From positions 507,016 to 571,015 of the forward strand of contig CH672374.1 in assembly GCA_000153385.1 (NCBI GenBank): 64,000 bases of DNA. The letters are read 5' to 3'. Each line of letters opens with the position of its first letter. Position 1 is the stretch's first letter. Below, piece by piece: positions 40,385 through 49,442 of the stretch. Source of the stretch: Flavobacteria bacterium BBFL7. Lineage in GTDB: Bacteria > Bacteroidota > Bacteroidia > Flavobacteriales > Flavobacteriaceae. Both the position numbers and the translations under genes were made by a program. A model generated the notes under the pieces. It ran no database searches. It was not told where the DNA came from and saw nothing but the letters and a program-made list of their open reading frames with translations.

Positions 40385-41716
40385 ATGCTCGCAGCGTTTC
40401 AAGAACACCTACATCTTCATTTTTCAAACCTTAAAGAAAATCGATTATTGATTGCCATTAGTGGTGGATTAGATAGTGTTGTGCTCACACATTTATTATT
40501 TAACGCTGGTTATGATATTACACTTGCTCATTGCAATTTTAACCTTAGAGATTCTGAAAGTGATCAAGATGAGCAATTTGTGAGAGAATTAGCAGACCGC
40601 TTCAAGATAGATTGTCATGTAACTCAATTTGAAACTAGTCAATACGCTAGTGATCATGGAGTTTCAACTCAAATGGCTGCTCGAGAATTACGGTATGATT
40701 TCTTTAATGATTTATGTAAAGATCATAACTATGATTTTATACTTACTGCCCATCACTTAGACGATCAGATAGAAACATTTTTTATTAATCTCAATCGTGG
40801 TGCAGGTTTAAAAGGATTACAAGGGATTCCTCAATTAAACGGAAATGTGATCAGACCGTTATTACCATTTTCTAGAGAACAGATTATGGAATATGCTATG
40901 AATTCTCAGGTATTGTGGAGAGAAGATTCTAGTAATCGCAGTAATAAATATCAACGTAATCAATTGCGAAATCAAATTTTGCCATTATTACATAAAGCTT
41001 TACCGCAATTAAAAACGCATTTTGCACAATCTCTAGATTATCTAAAAGGATCTCAAGATCTGGTAGATGATGCTGTAGCACGCTTTCGCGAAAGCGTAAT
41101 TAAAACCACTACTACAGGAATTAACATCAATATCAGTCAGCTCGAGAAATTTACTAATGTACAGGCGTATTTATATGAAGTTGTAAAAGACTATGGATTT
41201 CACAACATGATTGATGTTATGAATGTAGTGGAAGGACAGTCAGGCAAAAGAATTGAGACAGATAAGTATATCTTATTTAAAAATAGAGGTACTATATTTA
41301 TTGAAGAAAAGACATCTTTAAAATCTATAAAACTATCAATTAATCAAAAAAATACAACATATCATTTTTATGAGACAAGTATCGAGATAGAAGAATTGAT
41401 AGTAGACAATGCCTTAGATATAGCTATTCAAAATAATGATAAAAATGTTTTATTTCTAGATGCGGCAAAGGTGAATTATCCATTAAGACTGCGCAATTGG
41501 AAAAAAGGAGATCGTATTCAACCATTAGGTATGAATGGTAGCAAATTAATTAGTGATGTGTTAACTGATAGCAAAGTTTCTTTCATAGCTAAAGAAAAAA
41601 TAGTAGTATTGACATGGAAAGAGGAAATACTATGGATTGTAGGAATACGTTCTAGTAGACAAGGTAAAGTAACTTCTTCAACTAACAGATTATTAAAAAT
41701 AACTTATTCAATATGA
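40385..41716 (+). CDS. tilS: tRNA(Ile)-lysidine synthetase
   Basis: TilS modifies C34 of the CAU-anticodon isoleucine tRNA to lysidine and is essential. The 443-aa protein has the PP-loop LIAISGGLDSVVLTHLL, then HCNFNLRDSESDQDE and LTAHHLDDQIETFFINLNRG. The C-terminal tRNA-binding domain contains LRNWKKGDRIQPLGMNGSKLISD. Residues R233-S237 (RFRES), in the linker between the catalytic and C-terminal domains, are encoded by an iterated palindrome. It overlaps dsbD by 4 bases (ATGA). Confidence 0.96.
   Translation: MLAAFQEHLHLHFSNLKENRLLIAISGGLDSVVLTHLLFNAGYDITLAHCNFNLRDSESDQDEQFVRELADRFKIDCHVTQFETSQYASDHGVSTQMAARELRYDFFNDLCKDHNYDFILTAHHLDDQIETFFINLNRGAGLKGLQGIPQLNGNVIRPLLPFSREQIMEYAMNSQVLWREDSSNRSNKYQRNQLRNQILPLLHKALPQLKTHFAQSLDYLKGSQDLVDDAVARFRESVIKTTTTGININISQLEKFTNVQAYLYEVVKDYGFHNMIDVMNVVEGQSGKRIETDKYILFKNRGTIFIEEKTSLKSIKLSINQKNTTYHFYETSIEIEELIVDNALDIAIQNNDKNVLFLDAAKVNYPLRLRNWKKGDRIQPLGMNGSKLISDVLTDSKVSFIAKEKIVVLTWKEEILWIVGIRSSRQGKVTSSTNRLLKITYSI
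41081..41096. repeat. Iterated palindrome copy 10 (in tilS)
   Basis: Full 16-bp CGCTTTCGCGAAAGCG. It reads R-F-R-E-S at 233-237 of an essential enzyme. Confidence 0.95.
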
Positions 41717-43749
41717 GAAAGCTCTTTATAGCTTTAACAGCACTCATCAGTTTACAACTTACAGCCCAAGTTGAAGACCCTACAGATTGGACGACTAGCG
41801 TAGAAAAAATTTCAGATACCGAGTATATTTTGATTACTGAGGCTAATATAGAGCCTGGATGGCACGTGTATTCTCAAGCAAAAGGCGAGAAAGATGAAGG
41901 TCCGGTTGCTACAGAATTCAACTTCTTTGGTACTAAGGACTTTGAATTGATCGGTATTAATAAGGAAACCGGTACGTATGCAGAGTATGTAGAGATTTGG
42001 GGAATGGATGTGTATCAATTTGCTAATTATGCAAGGTTTGAGCAAAGAGTAAGGCTTAAAAATCCTGATGCAAAATATATTGCTGTAGAAACTTATTTTA
42101 TGGTATGTGACGACACGCAATGCTTACCACCATCACCAGAATCTCTTATTTTTGAATTAGATGATAGTGTTGATGTCATTCCAGATGACATTATCAATGC
42201 CTTCTATGATGCTGGTGAGGAACCTATAAAAGCCAAAGGTCCAGAAGCGAGTTCCATAAAAAAAAAAGGAGATAAGCACGAGAAGAAGGATGTAAATAGT
42301 GATGAAGATGATGAAGAGGAAAATAAGAGTTTATGGACTATTTTCTTCGGTTGTCTCGTGGCTGGTATTTTAACCCTTGCGACACCATGTGTTTTTCCTA
42401 TGATACCTATGACGGTATCTTTCTTTACAAAACAAGCTGGTGGTAAATTACAAGGTGTCCTTTATGGTGTTTTTATCTTATTAATTTACGTGTTATTCAG
42501 TCTGCCGTTTCATTTATTTGAATCGGTATCACCAGATATTTTCAATGAATTTAGCACAAATCCATGGTTAAACATCTTCTTCTTTGTGGTGTTTATCATT
42601 TTTGCGATAAGCTTTTTTGGTGCGTTTGAAATCACCATGCCTAATTCTTTAATCAACAAAGTAGATAAGGCCTCAAATGTTGGTGGACTTATAGGTGTTT
42701 TCTTTATGGCACTTACTTTAGTTCTAGTTTCTTTTTCCTGTACAGGTCCAGTAATAGGAGCTGTGCTGGGCAGCGTGCTTTCTACAGACGGTGGAGCAAC
42801 TGCATTAACAGCAGGAATGGCTGGATTTGGTTTTGGTCTGGGAATACCATTTGCGTTATTTGCTATTTTCCCTAGTTGGATGAATTCGCTACCTAAGTCA
42901 GGTGGATGGTTAAATACGGTAAAAGTATTTCTAGGATTCTTAGAATTAGCGTTTGCATTTAAATTCCTTTCTAATGCAGATTTAGTAATGCAATGGCACT
43001 GGATTGAAAGAGAAATATTTATTGCTATATGGGTAGCGGTATTTGGTGCATTAGCACTTTACTTATTTGGTAAAATTAAATTACCACATGATGGACCTGA
43101 TCAAAACATTTCTGTAGGGCGCATGCTATTAGGTTTATGTTCTCTAGTGTTTTCTTTATATCTATTACCTGGTATTTGGGGTGCGCCCTTAAAGTTAATA
43201 AGTGGTTTCCCGCCACCATCAACGTATAGTGAGTCACCATATGGAGTAGGGTATAAAAAGGCTGGAGGCGCTACTGCAGCTATAGAGTTGCCTGAGCATG
43301 CTCATTTTGCCGTACATGATATCATTGCCTTTGATAATTATGAAGAAGGATTGGCTTATGCTAAGGAAGTTAAGAAGCCAGTATTAATCGATTTTACGGG
43401 ATGGGCTTGTGTTAATTGCCGAAAAATGGAGGAACGAGTTTGGGCAGAGCCGCAGATTTTAAGTATCCTAAAAAATGATGTGGTGTTAATTTCATTATAT
43501 GTGGATGAGAAAAAAGCGCTTCCCAAGGAAGATCAATACACTTCTGAAGTGACACAAAAACGTATTCGCAGTGTTGGTAATAAATGGAGTGATTTACAAA
43601 TCAGCAGGTACCAAGTAAATGCGCAGCCATATTATGCACTTGTAGATGAAAATGGGAATGACCTTAATGGAGTAGAGCAGATTGGATACACTCCAGATGT
43701 GGATGAATATGAAAAGTGGTTAAAAAAAGGAGTTAAGAGTTACAAATAG
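41713..43749 (+). CDS. dsbD: Thiol:disulfide interchange protein DsbD
   Basis: DsbD carries reducing power from cytoplasmic thioredoxin to the periplasm. The 678-aa protein has signal MRKLFIALTALISLQLTAQ and an N-terminal domain with the cysteine pair CDDTQC (about 135-140). An acidic/lysine linker follows (about 180-200). Eight or so TM helices contain the two membrane cysteines (LATPCVFPMIPMT and SFSCTGPVIG). The C-terminal thioredoxin domain has GWACVNCRKMEERVW. It overlaps tilS (ATGA) and is followed by a terminator. Confidence 0.95.
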   Translation: MRKLFIALTALISLQLTAQVEDPTDWTTSVEKISDTEYILITEANIEPGWHVYSQAKGEKDEGPVATEFNFFGTKDFELIGINKETGTYAEYVEIWGMDVYQFANYARFEQRVRLKNPDAKYIAVETYFMVCDDTQCLPPSPESLIFELDDSVDVIPDDIINAFYDAGEEPIKAKGPEASSIKKKGDKHEKKDVNSDEDDEEENKSLWTIFFGCLVAGILTLATPCVFPMIPMTVSFFTKQAGGKLQGVLYGVFILLIYVLFSLPFHLFESVSPDIFNEFSTNPWLNIFFFVVFIIFAISFFGAFEITMPNSLINKVDKASNVGGLIGVFFMALTLVLVSFSCTGPVIGAVLGSVLSTDGGATALTAGMAGFGFGLGIPFALFAIFPSWMNSLPKSGGWLNTVKVFLGFLELAFAFKFLSNADLVMQWHWIEREIFIAIWVAVFGALALYLFGKIKLPHDGPDQNISVGRMLLGLCSLVFSLYLLPGIWGAPLKLISGFPPPSTYSESPYGVGYKKAGGATAAIELPEHAHFAVHDIIAFDNYEEGLAYAKEVKKPVLIDFTGWACVNCRKMEERVWAEPQILSILKNDVVLISLYVDEKKALPKEDQYTSEVTQKRIRSVGNKWSDLQISRYQVNAQPYYALVDENGNDLNGVEQIGYTPDVDEYEKWLKKGVKSYK

Positions 43750-43775
43750 AAGTGTTTATTAGACTATAGTAATAA

Positions 43776-43804
43776 AAAAAAAGCGGCTGTAAGCCGCTTT
43801 TTTT
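43776..43804 (+). terminator. Intrinsic terminator after dsbD
   Basis: Stem AAAAAAAGCGGCT 43776-43788 / AGCCGCTTTTTTT 43792-43804 with a GTA loop. The A and T arms let it work in both directions. Confidence 0.92.
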
Positions 43805-44105
43805 ATTTATAGAATAATCTAATAGCTATTAATTTATAATAGCTTAAATGCCTTGTAGTGAAACAAGTTATAATTGTATTAATATTTATGGTAGCCAATT
43901 GCTACAATCAATTATATAACAACATAAGCATTGTCGTTACTAATATGAGATAGCTTTACATAGATATCATCTAGAATAATTTTCTATTGTTAAACCATTT
44001 CGAAAGGTCTACGATGATACAACTCTGCTTTAATCTTGAATCTAGTGGTCCCATCAAGTAAATCTTAATTTATTATTCTTGATTAACAGATTAAAAATAG
44101 AGCAT
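43805..44105. other. Gene-free stretch between two convergent terminators
   Basis: These roughly 300 bases lie between the dsbD terminator and the ompA terminator. I see no credible reading frame, tRNA-like fold, promoter with both elements, or iterated palindrome. One weak 5-bp hairpin (GTAGC-CAATT-GCTAC) is near 43893. The sequence is AT-rich and looks like untranscribed spacer. Confidence 0.6.
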
Positions 44106-44107
44106 AA

Positions 44108-44136
44108 AAAAAGGGTCGCGATTTGCGACCCTTTTT
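44108..44136 (-). terminator. Intrinsic terminator of the OmpA-family gene
   Basis: Stem AAAAAGGGTCGC 44108-44119 / GCGACCCTTTTT 44125-44136 with a GATTT loop. The A run continuing left of 44112 gives the U-tract on the - strand, 19 bases past the stop. Confidence 0.92.
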
Positions 44137-44154
44137 AATATTATAATGTGAGAA

Positions 44155-45441
44155 TTAGTTAACTCTAAAAGTAACTCTTCTTACTAATTGTCTAGCTTCA
44201 GAAGAATTCTTGTCAACAGAAGCATCTTCACCATCACCATTGTGAGATAATCTAGAAGCATCTACACCAGATGCTACTAATACATCATGTACCATCTTAG
44301 CACGACGATCAGATAAGTTTTTGTTGTAAGCTGGGCTTCCTAATTCATCAGCATAACCAGTTAAAGTAGCTGTAGCATTTGGATTGTCTTTCATGTAAGT
44401 AACTAAAGTATTGATAGCACCTAAAGAATAAAGAGCAGGCTTAGTACTGTTAAACTGGAAGTAAACATTTACGTATCCTTCGTTGATCAATTTCTTGATA
44501 ACACCTTTATCAGACATACCGTTAGCACCATTAGCACCTGGCTTCATGTTAGCTAAGTCAGCTTTAGAAGCATAACGTCCATCAAGAGCGCTTTCCATAT
44601 CATCTGGAATGCTGTTGTTATTTAAATCAATCGCTCTACCTTTATTATCTACACGTACACCGCTTTCAGTTGTGTTATCTCTGTCGATATAATTTGGTAC
44701 ACCATCTTTATCATCGTCAGCATAATCTGTTGCCATTTTTTCAACATCAGCAGTAAGGTTGTCAATTTTCTCTTGTACATCATAAGTGTACCAGTCAGAA
44801 TGAACATCGCCATTACCTAAATAGATATTTAAACCTACAGAAGCATTAACTAACATACCATCAAAACCTCTTGTGTTTGCTCTACCTAAACCATCAAAAG
44901 TGATATCTTGTCTTACATGACCTAATACAGATAAATCTCCAAATAAAGCAACACTATTGCTTAATCTGATTTGTGGCGTAATACCGGCTTGGAAGTTTAA
45001 CATCCAATCGTCACCAGTTTCAACTGGATCAGTTCCTTTTAGATTAGAAACACCCATACCACCATGTAAAAGAAGACCTAATCTGTCATGTAATTTATGT
45101 AAACCTACTATGTGACCTGCATTTACTACTCCTTCTAGGGTTACTCTATAATATCTAGAGTCAAAATCACGACTATTCTCATCGCTAGAAAAATTGTTGT
45201 ACCCGAAATCTGCATTAAAACCAAATTTGTCGTTAACCATATATCTAACACCCAAATCGGCTTGGAAAAGTGATGGAGTATTAGTGTATGCACCAGAACT
45301 TACAGGACGTACTGGTTTAGTTACACCAGCGCCCACGTCGATAGACCATTTGTTGTAATCAGATTTTACTTCTTCCGTATCAGTTTGTGCAAAACCTATC
45401 AGGCCACACAAAGCAAATGATAATGTAATAATTTTTTTCAT
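44155..45441 (-). CDS. OmpA-family outer-membrane protein
   Basis: A 428-aa barrel protein with a peptidoglycan-binding domain. From ATG 45441 it has signal MKKIITLSFALCGLIGFAQ. The longer frame adds 58 residues that run through the promoter and are not translated. An N-terminal beta-barrel (about 30-220) is followed by an acidic calcium-binding thrombospondin-3-like stretch (DDDKDGVPNYIDRDN, NNNSIPDDMES). The OmpA domain (about 310-428) has VYFQFNSTKP, GYADELGSPAYNKNLSDRRA and ends RRVTFRVN. It is probably abundant and structural, and is transcribed alone. Confidence 0.93.
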   Translation of the reverse strand: MKKIITLSFALCGLIGFAQTDTEEVKSDYNKWSIDVGAGVTKPVRPVSSGAYTNTPSLFQADLGVRYMVNDKFGFNADFGYNNFSSDENSRDFDSRYYRVTLEGVVNAGHIVGLHKLHDRLGLLLHGGMGVSNLKGTDPVETGDDWMLNFQAGITPQIRLSNSVALFGDLSVLGHVRQDITFDGLGRANTRGFDGMLVNASVGLNIYLGNGDVHSDWYTYDVQEKIDNLTADVEKMATDYADDDKDGVPNYIDRDNTTESGVRVDNKGRAIDLNNNSIPDDMESALDGRYASKADLANMKPGANGANGMSDKGVIKKLINEGYVNVYFQFNSTKPALYSLGAINTLVTYMKDNPNATATLTGYADELGSPAYNKNLSDRRAKMVHDVLVASGVDASRLSHNGDGEDASVDKNSSEARQLVRRVTFRVN

Positions 45442-45466
45442 AAGATTTATTCTTGCTTTCAACTTG

Positions 45467-45493
45467 CAAATATAAAAATATTGTACTTGACAA
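45467..45493 (-). promoter_or_regulatory. Bacteroidetes-type promoter of the OmpA-family gene
   Basis: CAAATATA at 45467-45474 reads TATATTTG on the - strand (-7). CAA at 45491-45493 reads TTG (-33) with a 16-base spacer. The leader to the ATG is about 25 bases. Confidence 0.72.
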
Positions 45494-45589
45494 CTAGTAA
45501 TTTTTAGTTTTTTTAACCTATTCATTTGAAAATCGTATACTTTAATTTTATTTCGTTTGATTAGATTTTTTAATTCTGTTAAACTATAG

Positions 45590-45620
45590 TTCACTTGTAA
45601 AAGAAAATCGAACAAGTAAA
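45590..45620. repeat. Inverted repeat upstream of the polysaccharide operon promoter
   Basis: TTCACTTGT (45590-45598) and ACAAGTAAA (45612-45620) are inverted copies matching at 8 of 9 positions, 13 bases apart. They end 6 bases before the -7 element and are a candidate operator. Confidence 0.45.
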
Positions 45621-45626
45621 TATTAT

Positions 45627-45634
45627 TACATTTG
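45627..45634 (+). promoter_or_regulatory. -7 promoter element of the polysaccharide operon
   Basis: TACATTTG matches TAnnTTTG. It lies 56 bases before the first start codon (TTG 45691) and is the only good candidate promoter I see for the following 18 kb. Confidence 0.6.
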
Positions 45635-45690
45635 CATTTTATTTGGGTATTATCACCTAAATAATTTCGTAACTATTTAAGATAAACTAA

Positions 45691-46665
45691 TTGACAAAAA
45701 ACACTAAGATATTAATCACTGGTGCAGCCGGTTTTATAGGCAGTAATTTAAGTGAATATTTTGTTGGTGCCGGGTATGACGTCATCGGATTGGATAACTT
45801 ATCTACGGGTCATTTAAGTAATATCTCTCACTTACAAGAAAAGGATAACTTTCATTTCGTGGAAGGTGATATTAGAGATGTTGAAACTTGTAGCTCAGTA
45901 GTAATTGGTTGTGACTATGTACTTCATCAAGCAGCATTAGGTAGTGTTCCTCGTTCTATAAAAGACCCTATTACCTCGAATGATGTGAATGTAGGAGGTT
46001 TTTTAAATATGTTGGTTGCTTCTAAAGAAGCTGGAGTTAAAAAAATGGTCTATGCAGCGAGTTCTTCTACTTATGGTGATTCCAAAGCATTACCTAAAGT
46101 TGAAGAGCATATTGGGAAGCCATTGTCTCCTTACGCGATAACTAAATATGTGAATGAATTGTATGCTGATGTTTTTTATAAAACTTATGGTTTAAACACA
46201 ATAGGTTTACGTTATTTCAATGTGTTTGGTCGTAAACAAGACCCTAATGGAGCTTATGCTGCTGTTATACCGTTGTTTACAAAACAATTAATGAATAAAC
46301 AATCGCCGACTATTAATGGTGATGGAACTTATTCAAGAGATTTTACCTACATAGATAACGTCATTCAGGCTAATGAAAAAGCGATGCTTACTGACCATCC
46401 TGAAGCTGTAAATACCGTTTTTAATGTAGCTTATGGTGATCGTACGGATTTAAATCTATTAGTAGATTTATTAAAAAAGTCATTGTCTAAATACGATTCT
46501 GAAATTTTAAATGTAGATACGATTTACGGTCCGCTCAGAGCAGGTGATGTACCTCATTCTTTGGCTTCCATTTATAAAGCAAAACGCCTTTTAAATTATA
46601 ATCCGCAGTTTGATCTCAAAGCTGGTCTTGATGAAGCTGTAGATTGGTATTGGGCTAATTTATAA
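45691..46665 (+). CDS. UDP-N-acetylglucosamine 4-epimerase (WbpP/TviC-like)
   Basis: This extended SDR interconverts UDP-GlcNAc/UDP-GalNAc or the corresponding uronates. The 324-aa protein has ILITGAAGFIGSNL (NAD site, G11-G17), SSSTYGD (Ser124-126) and the catalytic SPYAITK (Y148, K152). GLRYFNVFGRKQDPNGAYAAVIPLF is the WbpP-type substrate loop (residues about 165-190). The start is TTG at 45691; no ATG occurs before the NAD motif. It opens the surface-polysaccharide operon and sits with two nucleotide-sugar dehydrogenases. Confidence 0.9.
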   Translation: MTKNTKILITGAAGFIGSNLSEYFVGAGYDVIGLDNLSTGHLSNISHLQEKDNFHFVEGDIRDVETCSSVVIGCDYVLHQAALGSVPRSIKDPITSNDVNVGGFLNMLVASKEAGVKKMVYAASSSTYGDSKALPKVEEHIGKPLSPYAITKYVNELYADVFYKTYGLNTIGLRYFNVFGRKQDPNGAYAAVIPLFTKQLMNKQSPTINGDGTYSRDFTYIDNVIQANEKAMLTDHPEAVNTVFNVAYGDRTDLNLLVDLLKKSLSKYDSEILNVDTIYGPLRAGDVPHSLASIYKAKRLLNYNPQFDLKAGLDEAVDWYWANL

Positions 46666-46675
46666 GAAATAATAA

Positions 46676-46691
46676 CGCTTTCGCGAAAGCG
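46676..46691. repeat. Iterated palindrome copy 11 (inside the operon, intergenic)
   Basis: Full 16-bp CGCTTTCGCGAAAGCG, 11 bases after the epimerase stop and 28 before the next ATG. It is transcribed within the operon. Confidence 0.95.
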
Positions 46692-46718
46692 TAATAAAAT
46701 TAACAATCTTCATTAAAT

Positions 46719-47996
46719 ATGAATAAGAAAATAACAGTAATAGGTTTAGGTTATGTAGGATTGCCTCTTGCACGATTATTTGCTACTAAATATAATGTAG
46801 TAGGTTTTGATATTAATAAACCAAGAGTAGAAGAATTAAACACTGGTGTAGATGGTACTTTAGAGGTGGAGAATGATGTGCTAACTGCAGTATTAAAGAC
46901 ATCACAAAATGATGGCAATGGTTTATTTTGTACTACTGAAAGTGATGATATAGCAGACTCTAATGTTTATATAGTGACTGTACCTACACCAGTAGATAAG
47001 AATAATCGTCCTATTCTAACTCCTTTATATAAAGCTAGTGAGACCGTAGGTAAGGTATTGAAAAAAGGAGATATAGTTGTCTATGAATCTACTGTTTATC
47101 CTGGCGCTACTGAAGAAGAATGTGTTCCTGTTTTAGAAAAGATTAGTGGACTTACCTTTAATAAGGATTTTTATGTAGGCTACTCTCCTGAACGTATTAA
47201 TCCAGGAGATAAAAAGCATACGGTAGAAAAAATTCTTAAGGTGACCTCTGGTAGTACTCCTGAGATAGGTAAAGTAGTAGATCAACTTTATAATGATGTG
47301 ATTACTGCCGGAACCCATCTAGCGCCTACTATAAAAGTTGCAGAAGCAGCAAAGGTAATCGAAAATTCACAACGTGATATTAATATTGCTTTTGTGAATG
47401 AACTTGCAAAAATCTTTAATAGACTAGAAATAAATACAAGTGACGTACTTGCTGCAGCAAGTACAAAATGGAATTTCCTTCCGTTTTCACCAGGTTTGGT
47501 AGGAGGACATTGTATAGGAGTTGATCCTTATTATCTCGCGCAAAAAGCTCAAGAAGTAGGATATCATCCAGAAATTATACTGGCTGGTAGACGCATGAAT
47601 GATGGGATGGGAAGTTATGTTGCTGGGGAAGTAGTTAAATTGATGCTGTCAAAGGATATAACTGTAAAAAATTCAAACTTACTTATGTTAGGGATTACCT
47701 TTAAAGAGAACTGTCCTGATGTTAGGAATACTAAGGTTATAGACGTGGTGTCTAATCTAAAAGAGTTTGGTATTAACGTGACTATATTTGATCCGTTAGC
47801 AAATCCTGATGAAGTAGAACATGAGTATGGTGTGCGTAACCTTAGAGAGTTAGGTAGTGAGAAGTTTGATTCTATTGTGCTAGCTGTTTCTCATAAAGAA
47901 TTTTTAGAATTAGATCTTGAAACTGTTTCAAATGATAAGGTAGCTATTTATGATGTAAAAGGTATTCTTGGAGATAAAGCTGATAAAAGATTGTAA
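46719..47996 (+). CDS. UDP-N-acetylhexosamine 6-dehydrogenase (WbpO/TviB-like)
   Basis: This is an NAD-dependent four-electron dehydrogenase that makes a UDP-N-acetyl-hexosaminuronate, most likely UDP-GalNAcA. The 425-aa protein has the N-terminal NAD fold VIGLGYVGLPLARLF, VYESTVYPGATEEECVPVLE and SPERINPGDKKH. The catalytic cysteine is C265 in VGGHCIGVDPYYLA, and the C-terminal UDP-binding domain has GITFKENCPDVRNTK. These details fit WbpO/TviB rather than UDP-glucose dehydrogenase. Its stop abuts the start of the next dehydrogenase (TAAATG). Confidence 0.9.
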   Translation: MNKKITVIGLGYVGLPLARLFATKYNVVGFDINKPRVEELNTGVDGTLEVENDVLTAVLKTSQNDGNGLFCTTESDDIADSNVYIVTVPTPVDKNNRPILTPLYKASETVGKVLKKGDIVVYESTVYPGATEEECVPVLEKISGLTFNKDFYVGYSPERINPGDKKHTVEKILKVTSGSTPEIGKVVDQLYNDVITAGTHLAPTIKVAEAAKVIENSQRDINIAFVNELAKIFNRLEINTSDVLAAASTKWNFLPFSPGLVGGHCIGVDPYYLAQKAQEVGYHPEIILAGRRMNDGMGSYVAGEVVKLMLSKDITVKNSNLLMLGITFKENCPDVRNTKVIDVVSNLKEFGINVTIFDPLANPDEVEHEYGVRNLRELGSEKFDSIVLAVSHKEFLELDLETVSNDKVAIYDVKGILGDKADKRL

Positions 47997-49397
47997 ATGA
48001 AATTAATAAAGAATATTTGCTGTATCGGAGCAGGATATGTAGGTGGACCTACAATGACCATGATTGCTGCAAAATGTCCACATATAGAAGTTAATGTAGT
48101 CGATATCAATGCCGAAAGAATTGCTGCTTGGAACGATATTAATGTCGATAACATTCCGATATATGAACCTGGGTTATCTGAACTAGTAGCTCAAACTAGA
48201 GGGAAAAACTTATTTTTTTCTACAGAGGTAGATAAGGCTATACAGGCTGCAGATATGATTTTTATATCTGTTAATACACCCACCAAAACTTATGGGGTTG
48301 GTAAAGGGATGGCTGCTGATTTGAAGTATATTGAGTTATGTGCACGACAGATTGCTGCTGTGGCTACCACTGATAAAATTATAGTTGAAAAATCGACCCT
48401 ACCTGTTCGTACAGCTGAGGCTTTGAAAAGGATATTAGATAATACAGGTAATGGGGTGAATTTTGAAATTTTATCTAATCCTGAATTTCTAGCTGAAGGT
48501 ACTGCTGTTGCTGATTTGTTAAGCCCAGATAGGGTTTTAATAGGTGGTGAGGAAACAGAAAGAGGAAAGTTAGCACAAAAAGCATTAGTCGATGTTTATG
48601 CTAATTGGGTGCCAAAAGATCGTATACTGACCACTAATGTTTGGTCTTCTGAGCTTTCTAAGCTAACAGCAAATGCCTTTTTAGCGCAACGAGTAAGTAG
48701 TATCAATGCAATTTCTGAATTATGTGAGGTTACTGAAGCTGATGTTAGTGAGGTCGCCCGAGCCATTGGAGCCGATAGTAGGATTGGATCTAAGTTTTTA
48801 AAGGCTTCTGTTGGTTTTGGAGGTTCTTGTTTCCAAAAGGATATTTTAAATTTAGTCTACATAGCACAATCCTATGGTCTTCATGAAGTAGCAGATTATT
48901 GGGAACAAGTAATTGTCATGAACGATCATCAAAAAAGACGTTTTGCTAAGAAAATAGTAAAGACCTTATTCAATACGGTTTCTGGTAAAAAAATTGTGAT
49001 TCTTGGTTGGGCATTTAAGAAAGATACAAACGATACAAGAGAGTCTGCAGCTATTCATGTAGTCGATTATCTTTTGAGTGAGCAGGCAGAAATAGTAATA
49101 TATGATCCTAAAGTTAGTGCTGAAAGAATCTTTGCAGATCTTGAGTATTTGAATACTAGAACTGATAAAGAAAACAGAGACTTAGCAACTGTGGTTGAAA
49201 ATCCTTTGTCAGCTTTTGCGGATTCCCATGCAGCGGTAGTGTTAACAGAGTGGGACGAATTTAAGAGTTATGACTGGAAACAGATTTATGCAGATATGCT
49301 TAAACCTGCTTTCTTATTTGATGGAAGAATGTTACTGAATCACAATCAACTTGTTGATATTGGATTTCAAACTTTTACAATTGGTAAAGGCCAATAA
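47997..49397 (+). CDS. UDP-glucose 6-dehydrogenase, animal-type
   Basis: The enzyme oxidises UDP-glucose to UDP-glucuronate. The 466-aa protein resembles eukaryotic UGDH more than the short bacterial Ugd. It has [34 protein letters not shown] and [11 protein letters not shown]. The catalytic cysteine is C278 in [18 protein letters not shown], and the C-terminal block is [14 protein letters not shown]. It follows the WbpO-like gene without a gap, so two different uronic acid donors are made together. Confidence 0.92.
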   Translation: MKLIKNICCIGAGYVGGPTMTMIAAKCPHIEVNVVDINAERIAAWNDINVDNIPIYEPGLSELVAQTRGKNLFFSTEVDKAIQAADMIFISVNTPTKTYGVGKGMAADLKYIELCARQIAAVATTDKIIVEKSTLPVRTAEALKRILDNTGNGVNFEILSNPEFLAEGTAVADLLSPDRVLIGGEETERGKLAQKALVDVYANWVPKDRILTTNVWSSELSKLTANAFLAQRVSSINAISELCEVTEADVSEVARAIGADSRIGSKFLKASVGFGGSCFQKDILNLVYIAQSYGLHEVADYWEQVIVMNDHQKRRFAKKIVKTLFNTVSGKKIVILGWAFKKDTNDTRESAAIHVVDYLLSEQAEIVIYDPKVSAERIFADLEYLNTRTDKENRDLATVVENPLSAFADSHAAVVLTEWDEFKSYDWKQIYADMLKPAFLFDGRMLLNHNQLVDIGFQTFTIGKGQ

Positions 49398-49442
49398 ATA
49401 ACGTTATAATTGCATTGTGCTATCAAATGAAACTTTAAACAA

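Noticed and set aside
45442-45615. 58-residue N-terminal extension of the OmpA-family protein
   Set aside because: It runs through the promoter, and a normal signal peptide begins at the internal ATG.
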